A stretch of 64,000 nt of DNA from CAJBVG01 sp943371425 (lineage in GTDB: Bacteria; Bacteroidota; Bacteroidia; Sphingobacteriales; Sphingobacteriaceae): the NCBI GenBank assembly GCA_943371425.1, contig CALRUR010000010.1, forward strand, positions 1-64,000, written 5' to 3'. This document shows, in pieces, positions 24,814 through 34,199 of the stretch. Position numbers and translations under genes: made by a program. Under the pieces are notes generated by a model that worked only from the letters and a program-made list of their open reading frames with translations, was not told the origin of the DNA and did not search any database. Position 1 is the first letter of the stretch. Each line of letters starts with the position of its first letter.

Positions 24814-26424
24814 TTAGTTTAAAATTATTTTTCCAGTTTGAATAGCAGAATTGTTATTCAATAAAGTATAGAAATAGAATCCTTTTTTGAAAGTTTCAGT
24901 ATTTATTACTGTGCTGTTTTCATTTAGAATTATAGATTCAACAATTTGACCTAATGAATTGTAAATTATAAACTCATAAGTTGAATTGTTATTGTTTTCA
25001 AATTTAACATTTAAGTAGGTACTGAATGGATTAGGACTTACACTAATAACATTATTATTGTAAGTATTTATTCCAATAGAAACACAATTTGGAGATACAG
25101 TTGCAGGTACGATGTTTACAGCATTTACTGCAATAGCACCGGTGTTTATTAAGATTCTGCCATCAAGTTTAACACCTGCAGTTAAATTACTTTGAGCTGC
25201 ATTATTACAAATAATAGTTCCTTTTATTTCAGAATAATCACTAATGTTTAACGCACCCTCTACTTTCCAATATACATTTTCGGCTTTTGCGCCATTTATT
25301 AATATAACTTTTGCATATGTACTTGTTGAAAGTGCACCGTTAATTTTTAATACAAATACTGCATCAGTATTTCCCTGTGCATCTAAAAATAGAGTATCGG
25401 TAAAATTCGTAGCAGCATCTAACAAATAAGTATGTGGAGTTAACACTAAATTATGTCCGAATTGTGCAGGGTAAAGCAATTCAATTTCATGGCTTAGTGT
25501 ATTTAAGTACGTGTAAGCTATTAATAAATCTGCAGCAGCGTTAGATGTAGAAACGTTTGGTATAAGGTGTAGTGTTCCGTTAATTGATAAAGGATCGAAG
25601 CCAGATACTGCTCCGTTGTTGCTACCAACATCTCCCGTAATGGTTGAAACTCCTGTATTAGAAATTGCACCGTTTGCGCTGAATAATGAGTAACATTCTG
25701 ATTTACCTAATGTAGGAGCAGCTGGACCTGTTAAAAGTACGCTTCCACATCCAATAGGTTTATCAATAAGTACACCGCTAATGGTAATAGCACCGGTAGT
25801 TGAGAATGCACGACCTTCTAAGGTATCGCCTACATTCATTTCTATAGCAGCATTGTTTGCAATAATTGTTCCTACCATAGAAGTATTCGAAGCTAAACTC
25901 ACTAATCCTTCTACCTTCCAAAATACATTACACGCTAACGCACCATTCACTAATCGCACTTTAGATCCTGCAGACGATGAAAATGGCCCACCTATCTGAA
26001 TAATAAATACTGCATTAGGGTCGCCTTGTGCATCTAATATTAAATTTAGATTTAAAGTTGCCGCCGAAGGAATTGAATAAACACCTGGTACAAATACTAA
26101 TCCGTTACCCAATAAAGAGGATGGAAAGAAAGTTGGTATTGTAGAGTTTAGGAAATTGTAGGCAGTTAATAAATCTGCGGATGCACCAGCGCTTACGCTA
26201 TCCCCATCATGCATAACACCGTTTACATTGCCAAATGCAGTACTGGAACCACTGTTTGTTCCTACATTACCTGTTATAAAAGAATTTCCTGTATTACTAA
26301 TAGGACCGTTAGAGCTAAACAAAACAAAAGCTGCAGCTTTCCCCAAGTTGGGAACTTGTGCGATGCTAATAAAAGGTAAAATGGCAAAGAAAATAAGAAT
26401 TGTTGTAATTTTTAATTTGTTCAT
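24814..26424 (-). CDS. Tandem DUF3494 (ice-binding-like) protein with T9SS sorting domain
   Basis: About 536 residues from ATG at 26424 (signal peptide ending in SIAQ). Two DUF3494 domains (about 26-225 and 235-445) each show the signature LGKAAAFVLFSSNGPISNTG / ITGNVGTN, then LDAQGDPNAVFIIQIGG and VFWKVEGLVSL-NTSMVGTIIANNAA. The C-terminus (about 455-536) is a type A T9SS sorting domain: ISVSPNPFSTYLNVKF, YNSLGQIVES and a final GKIILN. DUF3494 proteins form beta-solenoids; some bind ice and others act as adhesins. It is exported and cell-surface attached or released. I infer that the flanking AraC genes regulate it. Confidence 0.85.
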   Translation of the reverse strand: MNKLKITTILIFFAILPFISIAQVPNLGKAAAFVLFSSNGPISNTGNSFITGNVGTNSGSSTAFGNVNGVMHDGDSVSAGASADLLTAYNFLNSTIPTFFPSSLLGNGLVFVPGVYSIPSAATLNLNLILDAQGDPNAVFIIQIGGPFSSSAGSKVRLVNGALACNVFWKVEGLVSLASNTSMVGTIIANNAAIEMNVGDTLEGRAFSTTGAITISGVLIDKPIGCGSVLLTGPAAPTLGKSECYSLFSANGAISNTGVSTITGDVGSNNGAVSGFDPLSINGTLHLIPNVSTSNAAADLLIAYTYLNTLSHEIELLYPAQFGHNLVLTPHTYLLDAATNFTDTLFLDAQGNTDAVFVLKINGALSTSTYAKVILINGAKAENVYWKVEGALNISDYSEIKGTIICNNAAQSNLTAGVKLDGRILINTGAIAVNAVNIVPATVSPNCVSIGINTYNNNVISVSPNPFSTYLNVKFENNNNSTYEFIIYNSLGQIVESIILNENSTVINTETFKKGFYFYTLLNNNSAIQTGKIILN

Positions 26425-26569
26425 ATTGTTATTATTTGGTTTAATTTTTTTCACTACACAAAGGTTATTGTAATTCTGAGATAAATACATACACATTAAA
26501 CTCTAAATGTTACACAAATCCCATAAAAAATACTTTGATATACTAACTTAATTAGATGTACCTTGCATT

Positions 26570-27130
26570 ATGCTGTTATATATAAAGTACATGGTAAGCC
26601 TTCGTTGTAAGATGATGGTAAAGGAAGAGCTTAAGAAATTGGGGTTACGTTTTGTATTTGTTGATTTAGGGGTTGTAGAGGTTCTAGAAGACATTACTCC
26701 AGAACAACATGATCAGTTAAAAATAAATTTACTAAAATCAGGACTTGAGTTATTAGATGATAAAAAAAGTATCTTAATTGAACGAATTAAAGGTGTAATA
26801 GTAGAGATGATTCATTATATGGATGAATTACCAAAAGAAAACTACTCTGATTTCATTTGTTCAAAGTTAGATTATGACTATACTTATTTATCAAATATAT
26901 TTTCTGAAGTAAAAGGCATTACTATACAGCAGTTCATTATTATACATAAAATAGAAAAAGTAAAAGAGCTATTGTTATATGACGAGCTCAGTTTAACTGA
27001 AATTTCTTACAAACTACACTATAGTAGTGTAGCCCATTTATCCAACCAGTTCAAAAAAATTACTGGCCTTTCTCCATCTTTTTACAAACAATTAAAGATG
27101 AAACGCAAGCAAACGCTTGAGCAAATGTAA
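26570..27130 (+). CDS. AraC-type regulator with HMA-like N-terminus (copy 2)
   Basis: 186 residues and clearly paralogous to the gene at 24143-24733. It shares the YIKYMVS..CK..VKEE.KKL start, the LDDKKSILIERIKGVI middle and the AraC HTH (IEKVKELLLYDELSLTEISYKLHYSSVAHLSNQFKKITGLSPSFYKQL). The N-terminal domain again carries MVSLRCK with a single conserved Cys. A TACCTTGC sequence at 26559-26566, just before the start, resembles the promoter -7 box. It is divergent from the DUF3494 gene and co-directional with the stress block, so it is a likely regulator of both. Confidence 0.8.
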   Translation: MLLYIKYMVSLRCKMMVKEELKKLGLRFVFVDLGVVEVLEDITPEQHDQLKINLLKSGLELLDDKKSILIERIKGVIVEMIHYMDELPKENYSDFICSKLDYDYTYLSNIFSEVKGITIQQFIIIHKIEKVKELLLYDELSLTEISYKLHYSSVAHLSNQFKKITGLSPSFYKQLKMKRKQTLEQM

Positions 27131-27242
27131 TTTTATTAAGAATTTACATTTCTCGCTGATGTGAGATTTCTATAACAAGCATTCCTTAATGTGTAACTTT
27201 TAGTTTCTTATTAAACTCATCTTTGATGTAAGAACATTAGAG

Positions 27243-27593
27243 ATGAACAATACTGAAGTTATTGAAGTTGATAAAGCCAAGGTTTTTATTATTGTTGAAA
27301 TAATTGAATACGTTCCCAATTCTGTTGTTATAAAAACAATAATAAAAAAAACTACTGGCAATGTGAGCGTAGTATCGTTTGATATGGGCGAAACATTGAG
27401 CCCCAAAACATCTCCATTTGATACGTTTATACAGGTTATTGACGGAATAGCAGAAGTTATAATTGATAATGTTTCTAACATTTTAAAAACTGGCGAATCA
27501 ATTATTATCCCCGCCAACAGAACTCATATTATTAAGGCGAATGAGCGTTTTAAAATGATATCCACTATTATTAAAAGTGGATACGAAGTTTAA
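27243..27593 (+). CDS. Small single-domain cupin
   Basis: 116 residues of beta-rich cupin: VVSFDMGETLSPKTSPFDTFIQVIDGIAEVII (motif 1 region, lacking the usual two His and keeping no clear metal triad) and ILKTGESIIIPANRTHIIKANERFKMISTII (motif 2, with one His). Metal binding is doubtful, so a sensor or binding role is as likely as catalysis. It opens the co-directional stress block with a 19-base gap to the lipoprotein gene. Confidence 0.7.
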   Translation: MNNTEVIEVDKAKVFIIVEIIEYVPNSVVIKTIIKKTTGNVSVVSFDMGETLSPKTSPFDTFIQVIDGIAEVIIDNVSNILKTGESIIIPANRTHIIKANERFKMISTIIKSGYEV

Positions 27594-27611
27594 ATAATTA
27601 AAATAAAATAT

Positions 27612-28049
27612 ATGAAAAAATCAATTGTAAGTATGGCGAGTGCATTACTATTAGTAGGTGCATTTAGTATGGGATGTAGTAATTCATCTGAAAAACTAAA
27701 AGATGCAAAAGAAGATGTAGTAGAAGCTGATGCAGAATTAGAAAAAGCGAAAGCAGAATATTTAGAGGATATGAAAGCTTATAGAATAGAAGCAGCTCAA
27801 AGAATTATTGAAAACGAAAAAAGCATTGCAGAATTTAAAGCGAGAGTAGCAAAAGATAAAAAAGAAGCTAAAACTGAGTACAATGAAAAAATTGCTGATT
27901 TAGAAGCTAAAAATACTGACATGAAAAAACAATTAGATAACTACCAAGATGATGGATTTGAAAAATGGAAATCATTTAAAGAAGAGTTTGGTAAAGATAT
28001 GGATTCATTAGGTAATGCATTCAAAAATTTAACTATAAAAAATAATTAA
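27612..28049 (+). CDS. Coiled-coil lipoprotein of the stress block
   Basis: 145 residues. The signal peptide and lipobox (FSMGC) predict a lipid-anchored envelope protein. The mature part is highly charged and helical (repeated EKAKAEYLEDM, NEKSIAEFKARVAKDKKEAK), forming a long coiled coil, ending with DDGFEKWKSFKEEFGKDM. No enzymatic motif is visible. It may tether layers of the envelope or act as a stress-induced surface protein. It lies 15 bases upstream of the next barrel gene. Confidence 0.7.
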   Translation: MKKSIVSMASALLLVGAFSMGCSNSSEKLKDAKEDVVEADAELEKAKAEYLEDMKAYRIEAAQRIIENEKSIAEFKARVAKDKKEAKTEYNEKIADLEAKNTDMKKQLDNYQDDGFEKWKSFKEEFGKDMDSLGNAFKNLTIKNN

Positions 28050-28063
28050 CAGTAAAAATAATC

Positions 28064-28708
28064 ATGAAAAAAATAATCCTAACAATGGTATTACTAAGTT
28101 CAATAGGGCTTAGTAATATTTATGCTCAAGACAGTGTGGTGGACAATAGATCTAAACTGAAATTCGGTTTAAAAATTGGAGGGAACTACTCTAATGTATA
28201 CGATTCTGAGGGAAACTCATTCGACTCCGATCCTAAATTTGGAGTTGTACTAGGTGGCTTTGCCTCTATTCCATTAGGTAAAAATCTTGGATTACAACCA
28301 GAAATACTTTTTTCACAAAAAGGATTTAAAGCAACAGGTGTTTTATTAGGTGGTACATATGATTTAACTAGAACTACCAATTATTTAGATATACCATTAT
28401 TAGTATCTATTAAACCTATTCCAAATTTATCGCTGTTAATAGGTCCAGAATATTCTTATTTATTAAAAGTAAAAAACGAATTTAAAAATGGTTCAACCAC
28501 CATTCAACAAGAACAAGAATTTGATAATGATAATATTCGTAAAAACACACTAGGCTTTATAGTTGGTGCAGATATAAATATTAATCAATTAGTAATCTCT
28601 GGAAGATTAGGCTGGGACATTGTAAATAATAACGGTGATGGTACTAGTACTACCCCACGTTATAAAAATGCATGGAGTCAAATTACCTTAGGTTACTTAT
28701 TTATGTAA
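28064..28708 (+). CDS. PorT-like outer-membrane beta-barrel protein
   Basis: 214 residues with a signal peptide ending in IYAQ. KFGLKIGGNYSNVY, FGVVLGGFASIPLGKNLGLQPEILFSQKGFKATG and YLDIPLLVSIKPIPNLSLLIGPEYSYLL are the conserved strands of the OMP_b-brl_2 (PorT-like) family. The final strand WSQITLGYLFM completes the barrel. The role is unknown. It is in a run with the lipoprotein upstream and another barrel downstream (31-base gap). Confidence 0.75.
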   Translation: MKKIILTMVLLSSIGLSNIYAQDSVVDNRSKLKFGLKIGGNYSNVYDSEGNSFDSDPKFGVVLGGFASIPLGKNLGLQPEILFSQKGFKATGVLLGGTYDLTRTTNYLDIPLLVSIKPIPNLSLLIGPEYSYLLKVKNEFKNGSTTIQQEQEFDNDNIRKNTLGFIVGADININQLVISGRLGWDIVNNNGDGTSTTPRYKNAWSQITLGYLFM

Positions 28709-28739
28709 TTTTTAAAAACAAAACAAACCAAAAAACAAA

Positions 28740-29312
28740 ATGAAAAAATTAATTTTATTGCTAACATTAATATTCAGTATTACTGCAATTAATGTTAATG
28801 CACAAAAGAGAAACAACACATCATCACCATCTACTTACGGTAGTACTTTAAACCTAGGTTTAGGAATTGGCTATTACGGTTATGTTGGCAGATCATTACC
28901 TGTATTGCATTTAAACTATGAATTTGATGTGGCAAAAAATTTCACCTTAGCGCCATTCATAAGTATCTATTCTGTAAGCAACGATTATTATTGGGGTAAC
29001 AACAATACTCCGTATAGATATTATTCTTATAGAGAAACGGTTATTCCAATTGGAGTAAAAGGAACTTATTATTTCGACCAATTAGTGAATGCAAGTAGTA
29101 AATGGGATTTTTATGTTGCAGGCTCTTTAGGCTTAGCAATAGTGAGTAGAAATTGGGAAAGTGGATACAACGGTGATCGTAATTACTACAAATCGGCATC
29201 GCCTTTATACTTAGGATTTCACGTAGGAACAGAATATCATTTCAACAACAGAATTGGAGCATTTCTTGATTTGTCGAGTAACGGATCAAGCATAGGTATT
29301 GCAATTCATTAA
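28740..29312 (+). CDS. Outer-membrane beta-barrel protein
   Basis: 190 residues with a signal peptide ending in VNAQ. Amphipathic strands rich in Gly and Tyr (LNLGLGIGYYGYVG, LPVLHLNYEFDVAKNFTLAPFISIYS, PIGVKGTYYFDQLV, WDFYVAGSLGLAIV, LYLGFHVGTEYHFNNRIGAFLDLS) support a small barrel related to that at 21941-22441. The function is unknown. It is followed after 11 bases by the lmo0937-like peptide gene. Confidence 0.7.
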   Translation: MKKLILLLTLIFSITAINVNAQKRNNTSSPSTYGSTLNLGLGIGYYGYVGRSLPVLHLNYEFDVAKNFTLAPFISIYSVSNDYYWGNNNTPYRYYSYRETVIPIGVKGTYYFDQLVNASSKWDFYVAGSLGLAIVSRNWESGYNGDRNYYKSASPLYLGFHVGTEYHFNNRIGAFLDLSSNGSSIGIAIH

Positions 29313-29323
29313 TCTATAATTAT

Positions 29324-29476
29324 ATGAGCAACATATTATACGCAGTCGCATTTATTTTAGTAATAATGTGGCTTATCGGATACACGAGATACGATACAGG
29401 AGGTCTAATTCACATCTTATTAGTAATTGCAGTAATTGCAGTTGCATTTAGATTAATAAGTGGAAAAAAGATTTAA
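29324..29476 (+). CDS. lmo0937-like small membrane protein (50 residues)
   Basis: A 50-codon frame that begins MSNILYAVAFILVIMW and ends FRLISGKKI. Two hydrophobic helices (about 3-19 and 27-45) flank the turn GYTRYDTGGLIH. This matches the lmo0937/DUF5670 family: tiny two-helix membrane proteins of stress and envelope loci. It fills the gap between the barrel (stop at 29312) and the DUF3494 lipoprotein gene (29492), which supports a real gene in the same transcript. Confidence 0.8.
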   Translation: MSNILYAVAFILVIMWLIGYTRYDTGGLIHILLVIAVIAVAFRLISGKKI

Positions 29477-29491
29477 TTCAAAACGAAAATC

Positions 29492-31522
29492 ATGAAAATA
29501 TTCAAAAAAATAAATTACAAATCCATCCTATTATTACTTCTCACTATAAGTATTTATAGTGGTTGTAAGAAAGATGATTATGTAGAAACAGTAGGCTTAT
29601 GTCCTACTGTAACTCTTACTAATCCGGATAATTTAGAAACCCTTGTGGCCCTAGATCAATCTATAGAAATAACATTTAATGAAAAAATGGATGCAAGTTC
29701 ATTTGTACCTACTTCCTTTACCTTAGAAGCAGTAATAGGTGGTGCGATTTCATACTTAGCTGGCACACTTACTTATGTTGAAGCTACGAACACGTTAATA
29801 TTTGATCCAACAAATTTATTGGATATAAATACAACGTATACTGGTAGAGTAAAACCAATTGTAAAAGATTTAAACGGAAACTTATTACAACAAGAATACA
29901 TTTGGTCGTTTAGTACCAGTGCAACCATTAGTCCATCTGTTATTTATACTGATCCTGCGAATTTAGATTCAATGGTATCATACGATCAAATTATTACAGC
30001 AACGTTTAACATGCCAATGGATCCTACTACCATTACAAACACATCTTTTAGAGTTTATAATGCTGGTGCAGAAATATCGGGAGTAGTATCATATGGTGGA
30101 TTAATTGCAGGATTTGTTCCAGGAAATTTACTGTTACCAAATACAGTATACACATGTATAATTTCTACAAGTGCTAAAAACTTGGATGGAACCTCATTAT
30201 TGATGGATCATACATGGACATTTAAAACTAAACCGGTAACCATCCCGATTGTATTAAATGTAGATCCATTTGAAGGAGAAAATTTTGTCGTGATAAATAA
30301 AACTATTAAGGCTACATTTTCTGAAAATATGGATCCAGTAAGTTTTAACAATACAAGTTTTACAATTACTGATGGCATTAATCCCGTTTCAGGTATTATG
30401 ACATTAAAAGGTAAAATTTTTACTTTTAATCCAGACAATAATTTAAGCCCTACAACTACCTATTCAGTAAAATTCACCAAAGATGTAAAATCTATGCTTG
30501 GCATAGCATTGGAGGATGAAAAAAATTGGCAATTTACCACTGGTATTGGAATAGCACCAGAAGTATTGAGTACAACACCAACTGATGGTTCATCTAATGT
30601 TCCATTTAACCAAGTAATTACTGCAACCTTCGATCAAGTAATGGATATTGCAAGTTTTACAAATTCTACATTCACTGTTAGCGATGGTGTAAACAATGTT
30701 ACCGGACAAATAACTTATAATGGTACAACGGCTAGTTTCACTCCCGATAATTTATTATTAGCTAATACCACTTATAGAGCAACCTTAACAACTGGAGTAA
30801 AAAATGCAGGTAGTGTATCTCTTGCAAATAATTACGAATGGGAGTTTATCACTAACAACGTAGGTGTAAATTTAAATAGTGTTGCACGTTTTGGAATTAT
30901 TGCAGGTGTTGGAGTTTCTAATGCTGCAGGATTTAGTGTTATCAATAATTTAGATGTTGGAATATCGCCAGGAGTAAGATCTTCTATTATAGGATTTCCA
31001 CCGGCTACTATTGTAAATGGAAAAATATACGCATCAGATGATCCTTTTCCAGCAGGAATTGCAGCAATGCTTATTCAAGCTAAACAAGATTTAGTAGATG
31101 CCTATTTATTTGCTGAAAATGCATCATTCCCAGCGCCACAAACAGTTGCAGGCGATCAAGGAGGTAAAACGTTAGCACCTGGTATTTATAAATCGGGGAG
31201 TACTTTATTAATTCAATCTGGTGATTTAACATTAGATGCACAAGGTGATCCTAATGCGGTATGGATATTTCAAATTGCATCCGATTTTACCACAGTTGGT
31301 GGTGCAGGAGGCAATGTAATATTAGCAGGAGGAGCGCAAGCCAAAAATATTTTCTGGCAAACTGGAAGTTCAGCTACACTTGGTAACTCTACCTCATTTA
31401 AAGGAAACATATTAGCCTTAACATCTATTACTATGAATTCTGGAGCAGTGGCAGAAGGTAGAATGTTAGCTCAAAATGGATCGGTTGTAATGACCAGTAC
31501 AAACACAATTACTAGACCATAA
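29492..31522 (+). CDS. Lipoprotein with four SbsA-type Ig domains and a DUF3494 domain
   Basis: 676 residues. A lipobox at Cys25 (IYSGC) anchors it to a membrane. Four Big_5/SbsA Ig-like domains follow (about 35-145, 147-248, 251-350, 353-455), each with a P-x-x-x-x...I-A-TF...MD signature such as VITATFDQVMDIASF. A C-terminal DUF3494 domain (about 457-676) has LDVGISPGVRSSIIGFPP, LDAQGDPNAVWIFQIASDF and NIFWQTGSSATLG. The likely arrangement is a stalk presenting the DUF3494 head at the surface. It is the second of three DUF3494 architectures in the window. Confidence 0.8.
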   Translation: MKIFKKINYKSILLLLLTISIYSGCKKDDYVETVGLCPTVTLTNPDNLETLVALDQSIEITFNEKMDASSFVPTSFTLEAVIGGAISYLAGTLTYVEATNTLIFDPTNLLDINTTYTGRVKPIVKDLNGNLLQQEYIWSFSTSATISPSVIYTDPANLDSMVSYDQIITATFNMPMDPTTITNTSFRVYNAGAEISGVVSYGGLIAGFVPGNLLLPNTVYTCIISTSAKNLDGTSLLMDHTWTFKTKPVTIPIVLNVDPFEGENFVVINKTIKATFSENMDPVSFNNTSFTITDGINPVSGIMTLKGKIFTFNPDNNLSPTTTYSVKFTKDVKSMLGIALEDEKNWQFTTGIGIAPEVLSTTPTDGSSNVPFNQVITATFDQVMDIASFTNSTFTVSDGVNNVTGQITYNGTTASFTPDNLLLANTTYRATLTTGVKNAGSVSLANNYEWEFITNNVGVNLNSVARFGIIAGVGVSNAAGFSVINNLDVGISPGVRSSIIGFPPATIVNGKIYASDDPFPAGIAAMLIQAKQDLVDAYLFAENASFPAPQTVAGDQGGKTLAPGIYKSGSTLLIQSGDLTLDAQGDPNAVWIFQIASDFTTVGGAGGNVILAGGAQAKNIFWQTGSSATLGNSTSFKGNILALTSITMNSGAVAEGRMLAQNGSVVMTSTNTITRP

Positions 31523-31527
31523 TACAA

Positions 31528-33573
31528 ATGGAAATTACAGATAAAATAAATTCAAAGACGATACATTATTGTCGGTTGAAAAAACATATATACACATTGC
31601 TATTTACCTTAAGTATTATGGTATTTAATACAATGAAAATTAATGCACAAGAAATGCAGATGAACAAACCCAATTGGTGGTTTGGTGTATCTGCTGCCGG
31701 AAATATTAACTTTTACAATGGATCTACACAAGAGCTGAACACAAGTTTAAAAGTACCTGCTGCTCTACATGAAGGCTTAGGCTTAGGATTGTTTATATCA
31801 CCAATAATTGAATATCATATACCAGAAAGCAATTGGGGATTTATGTTGCAGATGGGATATGACAGTAGAAAAGGTAGATTTAATAAAGTAAACACACCCT
31901 GTAATTGCCCAGAAGATTTAAAAACAAAATTAAGTTATATAAGTATAGAACCAAGTTTAAGATATGCTCCTTATAATGCTAATTTATATTTCTTTGGCGG
32001 TACTGTATTAGCATTTAATTTAAATAAATCGTTCGAATATCAATTAGAAGCAAATCCTGATGTTCCTAACCAAGTGCTTAGCCCAGCTGTAAACGGAGAT
32101 TTTAGTAATATTAATAGCACTTTACTTTCTGCACATATTGGCGCTGGGTATGATTTTAATTTGAGTGATGCCCAAAGTAGAAACCAATATGTAATATCAC
32201 CATTTATAACATACCTACCCTATTTAGGTCAAACTCCTAGAAGCATAGAAACCTGGAGTGTAAATACCTTAAGGATAGGTGCAATTCTTAAAATTGGTAG
32301 AGCAAAAAACTCCTCAGTAAAAGTAGCATCCACAAATACAAGAAAAATAGAACGTAATATTGAGTTCAGTGTGTATTCTCCAAAAAATATACCTACAGAG
32401 CGAAGAATGAGAGAAACGTTTCCAATTAGAAATTACATATTTTTTGATGACAAACAAACTACCATTTCTGATCGATATGTATTATTAAAAAAATCTGAAA
32501 CTGGTGATTTTAAAGAGGATCAATTAGAAGTACTTACACCAAAAAGATTATCAGGCAGATCAGATAGAGAGATGATAGTGTATTATAATATCTTAAATAT
32601 TTTAGGAGATCGAATGCAGAAAAACCCTGATACAAAAATAAAATTGGTTGGATCTTCAGAAAACGGACCCGTTGAAGGAAAAGAGATGGCAGAATCTGTT
32701 AAATTTTATTTAACAGATGTATGGTCGATTAGTGGAGATAGAATTGCAACCGAGGGAAATGATAAACCAAAAATTCCATCAGAGATTGATGGTGGAACTA
32801 AAGATTTAGTATTATTGAGTGAAGGAAACCGTAGGGTGTCTATAGAAAGCAATTCGCCTGAATTATTAATGGAATTTCAAAGCGGACCTGATGCAGCGTT
32901 AAAACCTGTTGAAATAATTACTACACAAAGTAATACACCTGATAGTTATGTAACATTTACAGTTCCTAAAGCTACCGAACAATTAGATTGGTGGGCATTA
33001 GAAATTACAGATGAAAATGGGGATGTACAAAAGTACGGACCTTATGTAGAAAATTCTGTAATGATAACTGGTAAGAAAATTTTAGGAACTAAAAAAGAAG
33101 GTAGTTATAATGTAAAAATGACTGCTAGAACTAAAGAGGGCATTACAGTAAACAAAGAGAACAAAGTGAACTTGGTATTGTGGACACCACCACAAGATGA
33201 AATGGGTACTAGGTACAGTGTTTTATATGAATACAATACCACTAAAACAATTACAATATATGAAAAGTATATAACTGAAATTGTAGCAAACCAAATTCCA
33301 AAAAATGCAACGGTATTTATACAAGGATTTACAGATGTAATAGGCGACGAGGCAAACAACAAAAAAATATCCTTAGCTAGAGCACAAGATGTTTTAACTA
33401 TTTTAAAAACAAGTATGGATAGTAAAGGTAGAACAGATGTAAAATACAAAGTGGTAGGTTATGGAGAGGACGCTTCAACTGCACCATTTAATAATCAGTA
33501 TCCCGAAGAAAGATTTTACAATAGATCAGTAATTATTGATATAATTCCTGCTGAGAATACATCAAAAAAATAA
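31528..33573 (+). CDS. OmpA-family outer-membrane protein
   Basis: 681 residues. A hydrophobic segment near 20-35 ends at INAQ, giving an unusually long n-region; a later start is possible. A barrel-like part (about 45-260) contains WWFGVSAAGNINFYNG. A long periplasmic middle follows, and the C-terminal peptidoglycan-binding OmpA domain (about 575-681) shows IQGFTDVIGDEANNKKISLARAQDVLTIL and YNRSVIIDI. It begins 5 bases after the DUF3494 lipoprotein. It could tether the outer membrane to the cell wall under stress. Confidence 0.75.
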   Translation: MEITDKINSKTIHYCRLKKHIYTLLFTLSIMVFNTMKINAQEMQMNKPNWWFGVSAAGNINFYNGSTQELNTSLKVPAALHEGLGLGLFISPIIEYHIPESNWGFMLQMGYDSRKGRFNKVNTPCNCPEDLKTKLSYISIEPSLRYAPYNANLYFFGGTVLAFNLNKSFEYQLEANPDVPNQVLSPAVNGDFSNINSTLLSAHIGAGYDFNLSDAQSRNQYVISPFITYLPYLGQTPRSIETWSVNTLRIGAILKIGRAKNSSVKVASTNTRKIERNIEFSVYSPKNIPTERRMRETFPIRNYIFFDDKQTTISDRYVLLKKSETGDFKEDQLEVLTPKRLSGRSDREMIVYYNILNILGDRMQKNPDTKIKLVGSSENGPVEGKEMAESVKFYLTDVWSISGDRIATEGNDKPKIPSEIDGGTKDLVLLSEGNRRVSIESNSPELLMEFQSGPDAALKPVEIITTQSNTPDSYVTFTVPKATEQLDWWALEITDENGDVQKYGPYVENSVMITGKKILGTKKEGSYNVKMTARTKEGITVNKENKVNLVLWTPPQDEMGTRYSVLYEYNTTKTITIYEKYITEIVANQIPKNATVFIQGFTDVIGDEANNKKISLARAQDVLTILKTSMDSKGRTDVKYKVVGYGEDASTAPFNNQYPEERFYNRSVIIDIIPAENTSKK

Positions 33574-33607
33574 AGAATTAATTATATAATATTAATAAAT
33601 AAAAAAA

Positions 33608-33856
33608 ATGTCAAATTCAAGTAACAACGGAAAAGTATTGGGTGCCTTATTATTAGGAGCTGCAATAGGTGGAGTATTAGGTGTATTGTTTGCACCAGAA
33701 AAAGGTACAGATACACGCAACAAACTAATGGGCAAGGCAGACGATCTGTCGCATACATTAAAGAAAAAATTTAATGATTTAATTGAAGAATCGCAGCATG
33801 AATTAGAGATGGCAAATAACAAAGCAAAAGATTTTGCAGATAAAAGTAAAATGTAA
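33608..33856 (+). CDS. YtxH-domain protein
   Basis: 82 residues. The Gly-rich transmembrane stretch VLGALLLGAAIGGVLGVLFAPEKGTDTR is the YtxH signature, followed by a charged amphipathic helix. This family appears in stress-induced envelope loci in Gram-positive bacteria and Bacteroidota. The protein is membrane anchored and its role is unknown. It is separated from the OmpA gene by 34 AT-rich bases and from the next gene by 11. Confidence 0.85.
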   Translation: MSNSSNNGKVLGALLLGAAIGGVLGVLFAPEKGTDTRNKLMGKADDLSHTLKKKFNDLIEESQHELEMANNKAKDFADKSKM

Positions 33857-33867
33857 GTTGATGTATT

Positions 33868-34179
33868 ATGTTACAAAATAACGACACTGAGAACAAAATT
33901 GAATATGCTCGTACAGATGGGCAGATTGAATTGAAAGTAGAGCTTGTAGAGTCTAAGAAAGATAGCTTAGTTGACATTACTATTAATGTTGCCATGGCTT
34001 ATCTGGCTGGCTATTTATGTAAAAAGATTTTAGTAGGCAAGTCCACTAATCCTTTAAGAAAAATTGGAGGCTTAGTAATTGAGATGATGGTTGCTAATGA
34101 AGTATACAAAAATGCAAACACTATTAAAATGGTAGGAGGGAAAATTGTACATAAGATTATCAGAAAATATAATCAATAA
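33868..34179 (+). CDS. Small protein with one hydrophobic segment, stress block
   Basis: 103 residues, not recognised. An acidic/basic N-terminal 30 residues is followed by a hydrophobic segment LVDITINVAMAYLAGYLCKKILVG and another amphipathic stretch KIGGLVIEMMVANEVYKNA. No enzymatic motif is seen. The position directly after the YtxH gene (11-base gap) and before a terminator makes it the last gene of the unit. It is probably a membrane protein induced with YtxH. Confidence 0.55.
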   Translation: MLQNNDTENKIEYARTDGQIELKVELVESKKDSLVDITINVAMAYLAGYLCKKILVGKSTNPLRKIGGLVIEMMVANEVYKNANTIKMVGGKIVHKIIRKYNQ

Positions 34180-34199
34180 ATAATACAGAAAGTTTTGGT

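Noticed and set aside
27243..27593. Metal-dependent dioxygenase-type cupin
   Set aside because: The usual two-His-plus-Glu motif is not complete, so catalysis was not claimed.
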